From contig JAMFST010001018.1 in assembly GCA_026225435.1 (NCBI GenBank), forward strand, positions 1 through 11,460: DNA of 11,460 nt. Direction: 5' to 3'. The notes under the pieces were generated by a model. It was given only the letters and a program-made list of their open reading frames with translations, made no database searches and was not told the DNA's origin. Source of the DNA: Labilithrix luteola (GTDB taxonomy: Bacteria > Myxococcota_A > Polyangia > Polyangiales > Polyangiaceae). This document shows, one piece after another, positions 1-7,035 of this stretch. Both the position numbers and the translations under genes were made by a program. The stretch's first letter is position 1, and every line of letters begins with the position of its first letter.

Positions 1-357
1 GAGCAGCACCGTGGCGTCCACCGAGGTGACGAAGCGCACCGTCGCCGCCACGGCCGCGCGCAGCTCCCGCGAGTCGAGCGCGATCACGTCGGCGAGCCGG
101 TCGAGGTCCATCGACAGCGGCGAGGTCTTCTTTCCGGCGTGCGCCATCACCGCCCGCACCTCGGGCGATCCCTTCGCCGCCGCGTCCAGCGACCGCTCGA
201 GCGCGTGGTGCAGCTGGTGGTAGGCGCGGAGCTGCGCCTTGTACGCCGGCACGCTCATGGTGCCGTCGTACATGGCCCGGGCCAGATCGGTCGCCTCGGT
301 GGCCTCGTGCTCGTCGCGCGTCTCCTCGCGTAACCGATCCATCGCGCTGCTGCTCAT
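1..357 (-). CDS. Heme-oxygenase-like protein (biliverdin-producing family), C-terminus off the window
   Basis: The leftward frame is open from the ATG at 357 to the window edge, giving the first 119 residues. The N-terminal pattern fits heme oxygenases: LREETRDEHEATEAT (residues 9-23) with His17 at the place of the proximal heme ligand, then YKAQLRAYHQLHHALERSL (39-57), the helix that normally reads Y..L..Y..Y.ALE. Heme oxygenases open heme to biliverdin, CO and iron in the cytoplasm. The distal-helix glycine motif lies beyond the window, so activity cannot be judged. The start is uncertain: a GGAGG (358-362, minus sense) abuts the ATG with no spacing, and a second ATG (Met6, 342) lies 15 bases from it. 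No phytochrome or other bilin user is visible nearby. A different member of the heme-oxygenase-like helical superfamily is possible. Confidence 0.72.
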   Translation of the reverse strand, partial: MSSSAMDRLREETRDEHEATEATDLARAMYDGTMSVPAYKAQLRAYHQLHHALERSLDAAAKGSPEVRAVMAHAGKKTSPLSMDLDRLADVIALDSRELRAAVAATVRFVTSVDATVLL

Positions 358-376
358 CCTCCGAGCGTCTACTCGA

Positions 377-391
377 CGTCCGCCGCGGACG
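377..391. promoter_or_regulatory. Perfect 15-bp palindrome, possible operator upstream of the heme oxygenase gene
   Basis: CGTCCGC and GCGGACG form 7-bp inverted arms around a single central base. This lies 20 bases upstream of the heme-oxygenase-like start. One central base cannot form an RNA loop, so a binding site for a dimeric regulator is likelier than a hairpin. In GC-rich DNA such a palindrome can arise by chance, so a regulatory role is inference. Confidence 0.35.
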
Positions 392-410
392 AAAAGCGCC
401 GTGGCCCCTT

Positions 411-439
411 TTGACAGAGGACCATCGGTACCTTATTAA
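411..439 (+). promoter_or_regulatory. Sigma70-type promoter reading toward the SDR remnant and TetR gene
   Basis: A perfect -35 hexamer TTGACA (411-416) is followed after exactly 17 bp by TATTAA (434-439), which matches the -10 consensus at four of six positions. It sits in the most AT-rich patch of the window. Transcription would begin near 446, which is at the first recognisable SDR codons, so almost no leader is left for that gene. The only intact gene downstream in this orientation is the TetR regulator at 1304. Confidence 0.6.
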
Positions 440-451
440 CAAACCATCGGT
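421..451. repeat. Two direct copies of ACCATCGGT, 22 bp apart, flanking the -10 element
   Basis: Identical 9-bp copies lie at 421-429 and 443-451. The 22-bp period is two helical turns, which puts both on one face of the DNA, and they bracket the -10 hexamer. This is the arrangement expected of an operator that blocks RNA polymerase. TetR proteins normally bind inverted repeats, so autorepression by the TetR protein encoded downstream is only a guess. A chance duplication is the alternative. Confidence 0.45.
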
Positions 452-1304
452 CGCGGCTTCCACACGGCGCTCGAGCTCGGGCGTGCCGGGGCGCAGGTGG
501 TCGTCGCCTGCCGCGATCCGGAGCGAGGGCAGGACGCGCTCGCGCGCCTGAAGGCCGCCGCGGCGGGGGCCGACGATCGCTTCCGGCTGGAGGCGCTCGA
601 TCTGGCCGATCTCGCCTCGGTGCGCGCCTTTGCCGCGCGCTTTCTCTCACGTGGTCACGCGCTCGACCTGCTGGTGAACAACACCGGCGTCATGGCCATC
701 CCGCAGCGCGAGCTCACCGTCGACGGCTTCGAGCGGCAGCTCGGCACCAACCACCTCGGGCACTTCGCTCTCACCGGTCTCGTGCTGCCGGCGCTCGAGC
801 AGGCCGCGCGGGGGGGGCATGGTCCGCGGGTGGTCAGCGTGTCGAGCGGACTGGCCGCGATCGGGAAGATCGATCCGGCGAACCTGCAGGGGGAGCGCAG
901 CTACTCGCCGTCGCGAGCGTACGGCGACCAAGCTCGCCAATCTCCTCGTCACCAACGAGCTCGCGCGGCGCGCGCCGTGGCTCGTGGCCGTCGCGTCGCA
1001 CCCGGGGGCGACGTACTCGAACCTGCAGAAGCACGTGAGCTTCGGCGGCATGATGGTGATGAAGCTCATCGCCCAGCAGGCCGACGCGGGCGCGCTTCCG
1101 TCGCTCTACGCGGCGACCGGCGAGGTCGCGAGCGGCGAGTACTTCGCTCCCGGCAAGACGTTTCACATGAACGGCGCACCGGTGGAGGTGCGCCAGCCGA
1201 AGCGCGCGTATGATGCGGCGGTGGCGCGCGAGCTGTGGACGCTGTCGGAGACGCTGACCGGGGTGAGCTACGACTTCGGCGAGGCCGTACGCCAGAGCGC
1301 CTGA
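452..1304 (+). pseudogene. Short-chain dehydrogenase/reductase remnant: missing 5' end and frameshifted in the YxxxK motif
   Basis: SDR similarity begins abruptly at 452 with RGFHTALELGRAGAQVVVACRD, equivalent to the helix after the TGxxxGIG nucleotide-binding loop. The first strand and most of that loop are absent. A TAA stands in frame at 437-439 and the first usable start is a GTG at 497. NNTG (677-688, usually NNAG) and VSVSS (833-847) follow in the same frame. The catalytic Tyr codon is at 920, but the Lys codon of TKLANLL is at 930 in the next frame, so two bases are missing between them. The first frame stops at 1213. The second continues with a normal SDR C-terminus (HPGATYSNL, then KTFHMNG) to the TGA at 1302-1304. 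The retinol-dehydrogenase-like SDR group is the best match. Two independent lesions make loss of function likely, unless the frameshift is an assembly error. Confidence 0.85.
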
Positions 1305-1981
1305 TGCGGGGGACGTTCCAGCGCGCGCGCAAGCCGGAGGAGAAGGAGATCCGTCGCAAGGCGATCCTCAAGGCGGCGCGCAAGATGCTGGGCGAGGTCT
1401 CGGTGGCCGACCTGAGCTTGAACGAGCTGGCGCGCCGCTCGGGCGTCTCCAAGCCCAACGTGTACCGCTACTTCGAGAGCCGCGAGGAGGTGCTCCTGCA
1501 GCTCTGGATCGAGGAGGTGCGCGACCTCGACGATCGGCTCGAGGAGAGCTTCCGCACGGTCACCCGCGGCGATGTGCCGGCCGTCGCCCGGGTCGTCAGC
1601 GCCGCCTTCGCCGCCCGTCCGCCGCTGTGCGAGCTCACCTCGATCGCCGCGGCGGTCATCGAGCGAAACCTGTCGGCCGAGGCGATCTTCACCGCCAAGC
1701 TCACCCTGGTGGAGCTGACCACGCGCTTCGCCGCGCAGCTGCACGACCGCCTGCCGGCGATCGCTCTCGCCGACTGCGCCTGGGCGGCGAGCGCCACGGC
1801 CGTGCAGGTCGCCGGTCTCTGGCCCGGGGCGAACCCCGGAGTCGTCGCTCGGGAGGTGCTCGCCCGGCCGGAGCTCGCCGGCATGAGCCCGGTCTTCGAG
1901 CGCGACCTCACCCGCTTCCTCGAGGTGACCTTCGCCGGGCTGCAGGCGCTGGCGAGCGCCTCTCAGTCCTCGATCGCCTGA
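1304..1981 (+). CDS. TetR/AcrR-family transcriptional regulator
   Basis: The 225-residue protein has a classic TetR N-terminal domain. Its basic helix (RRKAILKAARKML, 17-29) is followed by a helix-turn-helix around 38-57 ending in VSKPNVYRYFESREEVL. The C-terminal ligand domain has the pattern LCELTSIAAAVIERNLS (108-124) and a later GLWPGANP (171-178), resembling the TetR_C_34 type. The ATG overlaps the SDR stop by one base (TGATG), so it was probably translated by coupling to the dehydrogenase. I see no good independent ribosome binding site. It presumably controlled that dehydrogenase and possibly itself, through the repeats at 421-451. The inducer is unknown. Its 3' end overlaps the leftward serine hydrolase gene by 19 bp. 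Confidence 0.9.
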   Translation: MRGTFQRARKPEEKEIRRKAILKAARKMLGEVSVADLSLNELARRSGVSKPNVYRYFESREEVLLQLWIEEVRDLDDRLEESFRTVTRGDVPAVARVVSAAFAARPPLCELTSIAAAVIERNLSAEAIFTAKLTLVELTTRFAAQLHDRLPAIALADCAWAASATAVQVAGLWPGANPGVVAREVLARPELAGMSPVFERDLTRFLEVTFAGLQALASASQSSIA

Positions 1982-3159
1982 TAGGTCAGCGTCGCGAAGT
2001 CGACGTTGAGCGGCACGGTGAACGGGTTGCCCATCCGCTGCGTCATCAGCAGCGCGGTCATGTCCTCCTGCGGATCGGAGTACCAGGTGGTGCCGAGCGC
2101 GCCGTCCCAGCCGAAGCGGCCGGGCGACGCCGAGGGCGAGCTGCGCCGGGTTACCATCGACACCCCGAACCCCCAGCCGCGGTTGTCCCAGAAGCCGTTG
2201 AAGAAGGGGGAGATCGCCTTCTGCGCCTCGGGGATCTGGTCGGTGCGCATCGCCTCCACCGTCGGCCGCGCGAGGATGCGCGTCTTTCCCAGCTTGCCGT
2301 CGTGACGGAGCATCTGCCCGAAGGCGAGCATGTCGTCGGCGGTCGAGAACAAGCCGACGGCGCCGGCCGGACGCACGCTGCGATGCGTGGTCGCGCTCGG
2401 CCCGTCCCCGAAGTGCTCCAGCTTCTTGGTCTTGCGATCGACCTGGTACGCCGTGGTCAGCCGCGCGAGCTTGTCGTCGGGGACGTGGAAGCTCGTGTCC
2501 TTCATCCCCAGCGGGCCGGTGACCCGCTCGGCGATCACCTCGTCGAGCGGCTTGCCGGCGACCCGCGCGACGAGGATGCCGAGCAGATCGTAGGCGTTGT
2601 GGTAGCGCCACACTGTGCCCGGCTGGTGCATCATCGGCAGCGCGGCGTAGCGCTTCAGCACCTCGTCGGGCGTCACGTCGTGCGGCACCGCGCTCGCCTC
2701 GAGCTGCGCCGCCAGGATCGCCGTCTGCAGCGGGTACACCCCTTCGTTGAGGAACACCGTGCCGATGCCGGCGCGGAAGGTGAGCAGATCGCGCAAGGTG
2801 AGCGAGCGGTCAGCGGGCACGGTGTCCTCGAGCGGCCCCTTCGGGTCGCGCAGTACCTTCCGACCGGCCAGCTCCGGCAGGAAGCGATCGAGCGGATCGT
2901 CGAGGCGGATCTTCGCCTCCTCGAGCAGCGAGAGCGCGGTCGCGGCGACGATCGGCTTGGTCATCGAGGCGACGCGGAAGATGCTGTCCCGCCGCATCGG
3001 CACCCCGCTCGCGAGATCCTGCGCGCCGCTGACGGCGACGTGCACCTCCCCCTTGCGCTCGAGGAGCACCACCGCGCCGGCCGCTTCGCCGGCGGCCACT
3101 CGCTCGCTCACCACGGTGTCCAGGCGGAGGAGGCGCTCGCTCGAGAAGGCTTTGCTCAT
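1963..3159 (-). CDS. Serine hydrolase of the class C beta-lactamase/EstB family
   Basis: This 398-residue protein has the fold signatures of the beta-lactamase/transpeptidase-like family (Pfam Beta-lactamase). The nucleophile motif is SMTK (Ser65, Lys68). The YxN motif is YHN (Tyr186, Asn188), inside PGTVWRYHNAYDLLG. The third element is WDGALGT (351-357) in place of KTG. The W/H-x-G form is common in EstB-type esterases and D-aminopeptidase relatives, so esterase or amidase activity is likelier than true beta-lactamase activity. I see no signal peptide, so a cytoplasmic location is inferred. It is the last gene of the leftward operon, and its ATG overlaps the stop of the YdjM-like gene as ATGA. 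The substrate cannot be told from sequence. Confidence 0.92.
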   Translation of the reverse strand: MSKAFSSERLLRLDTVVSERVAAGEAAGAVVLLERKGEVHVAVSGAQDLASGVPMRRDSIFRVASMTKPIVAATALSLLEEAKIRLDDPLDRFLPELAGRKVLRDPKGPLEDTVPADRSLTLRDLLTFRAGIGTVFLNEGVYPLQTAILAAQLEASAVPHDVTPDEVLKRYAALPMMHQPGTVWRYHNAYDLLGILVARVAGKPLDEVIAERVTGPLGMKDTSFHVPDDKLARLTTAYQVDRKTKKLEHFGDGPSATTHRSVRPAGAVGLFSTADDMLAFGQMLRHDGKLGKTRILARPTVEAMRTDQIPEAQKAISPFFNGFWDNRGWGFGVSMVTRRSSPSASPGRFGWDGALGTTWYSDPQEDMTALLMTQRMGNPFTVPLNVDFATLTYQAIED

Positions 3160-3674
3160 GGCGCCCGGTTCTTACCGCGCCGCGGCCAGAACGCGTAGAG
3201 CCAGAAGGGGGCGAAGGCGCAGAGCTCGAAGAGCATCGCGTGGAGCCCGCGCGGCGAGAGCACGCGAACCCCGATGGGGGCGACCGGGATCGGCCGCCAG
3301 GGGAGGAAGTAGCGCGTCGGGGTGAACGGCCAGAACAGCGCCACCCCCTTGCCGCCGTCGGTCAGCGCGTCGAGCAGACCGTGGCTCCCGACCACCAGGA
3401 GGACGAAGAGGAACGTCTTGCCCGCGTCCGGTCGCCGCCGGTACCGAGCGAGGGCGAAGGCGATGGCCGCGACCAGCAGCGCGGCGACGAGCGAGTGGCT
3501 GGCGCCGCGATGGCCGAAGGGGGATCCGTAGGGCACACCGGCCGAGAGCCCGAGGACATCGGCGTCCGGGAGCAGCGACAGCGCGCCGAACAGGATCATC
3601 CGGCGCCCGAGGCCCTTCTCGCCGAAGGCGCGCGCGGCGGCGACACCGACGGCGACATGCCCCAGGCTGGCCAC
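3156..3674 (-). CDS. YdjM-like inner-membrane metal-dependent hydrolase (former DUF457)
   Basis: The 172-residue membrane protein matches the YdjM family by its order of putative metal ligands. These are His6 near the N-terminus, LPDAD (35-39), HRGASHS (55-61) and SHGLLDALTDGGKG (97-110), followed by the aromatic stretch ALFWPFTPTRYF. Hydrophobic segments lie around 26-42, 60-77, 87-104 and 147-163. Members are predicted membrane-bound hydrolases of unsettled substrate, and E. coli YdjM is LexA-controlled. The start is a GTG only 3 bases after the kinase stop, so translation is probably coupled. Met26 would remove the conserved His6, so I prefer the GTG. Its own stop overlaps the serine hydrolase start by 4 bases. 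Confidence 0.85.
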   Translation of the reverse strand: MASLGHVAVGVAAARAFGEKGLGRRMILFGALSLLPDADVLGLSAGVPYGSPFGHRGASHSLVAALLVAAIAFALARYRRRPDAGKTFLFVLLVVGSHGLLDALTDGGKGVALFWPFTPTRYFLPWRPIPVAPIGVRVLSPRGLHAMLFELCAFAPFWLYAFWPRRGKNRAP

Positions 3675-3677
3675 GGC

Positions 3678-5804
<2,127 letters not shown>

Positions 5805-5838
5805 GGGGCCCGGCCCGAGACTCTACACGTGACGCGCC

Positions 5839-6423
5839 CTAGGCGACGGGCTCACCTGGCTCCGGCTCGAAGCGGCGATCAGGAACGATCCACAGCAGAG
5901 CCACGAGCAGGTACATCGCGTCGGCGATCCACGCGTGCACGAAGGCCAGAGCGATCGCGGCGGTGTACAGCACGGGTGACAGGTAGCTCTTGTTGCCGCG
6001 CTTGAGCCGGCGAGCGACGTCGGACGCCGCGCCGTTCACCCGCACGATCTGCCCTTCGAGGATTCGCCAGGCCATCGCCGAGGCGAACAGGACCACGCCG
6101 TAGGCCGCGCTGGGGGCCGGGGCGGTCGGATGCTCGCCGACCCAGCCGGTGACGACGGGGACGAGCGACAGGCAGAAGAGGAGCCCGAGGTTGGCCCACA
6201 TGATCCCGCCGCCGATGCGCTCGACGGCGTGGAACAGGTGGTGGTGGTTGTTCCAGTAGATGCCGATGTAGATGAAGCTGAGCAGGTAGCCGAAGAAGGT
6301 CGGCACCATCGGCACGAGCGCGGCGAGGTCCGGCTCGTGCGGGACCTTCAGCTCGAGGACCATGATGGTCAGGATGATCGCCAGGACGCCGTCACTGAAG
6401 GCCTCGAGCCGGGTGGTCGCCAT
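5839..6423 (-). CDS. TMEM175-family potassium channel (former DUF1211)
   Basis: The 194-residue membrane protein opens with RLEAFSDGVLAI, the signature RxxxFSD motif (Arg5, Phe9-Ser10-Asp11) of TMEM175 channels. Six hydrophobic segments are visible at about 11-25, 38-56, 74-92, 106-119, 149-165 and 166-181, matching the single six-helix repeat of bacterial members. The conserved YWNNHHHLFH follows helix 2 at 56-65. Bacterial TMEM175 proteins assemble as tetramers and conduct potassium with modest selectivity, without the usual selectivity-filter sequence. The gene is first in a leftward cluster with the hybrid kinase. Its ATG lacks an evident ribosome binding site, and the promoter must lie in the 75-bp divergent region or inside the lipoprotein gene. 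Confidence 0.9.
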   Translation of the reverse strand: MATTRLEAFSDGVLAIILTIMVLELKVPHEPDLAALVPMVPTFFGYLLSFIYIGIYWNNHHHLFHAVERIGGGIMWANLGLLFCLSLVPVVTGWVGEHPTAPAPSAAYGVVLFASAMAWRILEGQIVRVNGAASDVARRLKRGNKSYLSPVLYTAAIALAFVHAWIADAMYLLVALLWIVPDRRFEPEPGEPVA

Positions 6424-6498
6424 TGGTGGCTGACCAGCAAACCACCGTTGCGGAATTCACGCTGGCGAACTGCGCAGTAGACCGACTAGACCCGCTCC
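6424..6498. promoter_or_regulatory. Divergent intergenic region between the channel and heme-lipoprotein genes
   Basis: These 75 bases must hold at least parts of two opposing promoters. A small inverted repeat, GGTGG (6425-6429) and CCACC (6442-6446), lies next to the channel start. I cannot identify convincing -35/-10 pairs on either strand. Confidence 0.3.
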
Positions 6499-7035
6499 AT
6501 GCGCAACGCCAAAGCTGCATCAAAATCGGTTATGTTAGTCGCCAGCGCCCTCGCGCTGGGCTTCCCCTTCACGCTGACCGCGTGCGGCGGGACCGACCAC
6601 ACGGCCAACGCGCCGACCGCCACCGTCGATGCCGATGCCGGCGTCGCCACCCCGACGGCCACTGCGCCCACCGCCGCCGATGCGCTCCCCAGCACCTGGA
6701 GCGACTCGATGAGCAAGGACCAGCAGATGGCGTTCATGAAGACGAAGGTCATCGGCCCGCTCGGCCAGACGTTCAAGGACCACGACAAGGCCCGCTACGC
6801 CGACTTCTCCTGCAAGACCTGCCACGGCCCGCAGTACCAGAACCCGCACGCGTTCCTCCCGCACCTCAAGCTCGAGGGGGAGAACCTCACGGCGTTCAAG
6901 ACCGACCCCGAGGTCGCCAAGTTCATGCACGAGAAGGTCGTCCCGGCGATGGCCAAGGCCATGGGCATGCCCGAGTACGACATGAAGACGCACACGGGCT
7001 TCGGCTGCGGCGGCTGCCACGCGCTCGATAAGTGA
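6499..7035 (+). CDS. Lipoprotein with two c-type heme-binding CxxCH motifs
   Basis: The 178-residue product starts with a lipoprotein signal: Arg/Lys n-region, hydrophobic VMLVASALALGFPF, and lipobox LTAC with Cys29. An Ala/Thr/Pro/Asp-rich spacer follows to about residue 65. The folded part has CKTCHG (Cys105, Cys108, His109) and CGGCH (Cys170, Cys173, His174) five residues from the C-terminus. The two motifs predict covalent attachment of two hemes outside the cytoplasm and a role as an electron carrier or sensor, anchored to a membrane by lipid. The sixth iron ligands are not obvious; Met145, Met147 or one of the several His residues could serve. The gene stands alone in its orientation. 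The ATG is supported by the signal peptide, though no strong ribosome binding site precedes it. Confidence 0.85.
   Translation: MRNAKAASKSVMLVASALALGFPFTLTACGGTDHTANAPTATVDADAGVATPTATAPTAADALPSTWSDSMSKDQQMAFMKTKVIGPLGQTFKDHDKARYADFSCKTCHGPQYQNPHAFLPHLKLEGENLTAFKTDPEVAKFMHEKVVPAMAKAMGMPEYDMKTHTGFGCGGCHALDK

Noticed and set aside
810..817. Run of eight G bases as a phase-variation tract or the cause of the frameshift
   Set aside because: SDR similarity continues in the same frame on both sides of the run (ALEQAARGGHGPRVVSVSS), so it is not the lesion. A run of eight is modest in GC-rich DNA.
915..940. Programmed ribosomal frameshift in the SDR
   Set aside because: No slippery heptamer or stimulating structure is evident, a shift inside YxxxK would not restore the correct residue spacing, and the gene also lacks its 5' end.
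1627..3198. A 523-codon plus-strand frame opposite the serine hydrolase
   Set aside because: It is antisense to a protein with all the expected catalytic motifs, and its own composition is arginine-rich noise.
6425..6446. GGTGG/CCACC inverted repeat as a terminator or strong operator
   Set aside because: The arms are only 5 bp with a 12-base gap and no T-run. It is kept only as a weak note in the intergenic entry.
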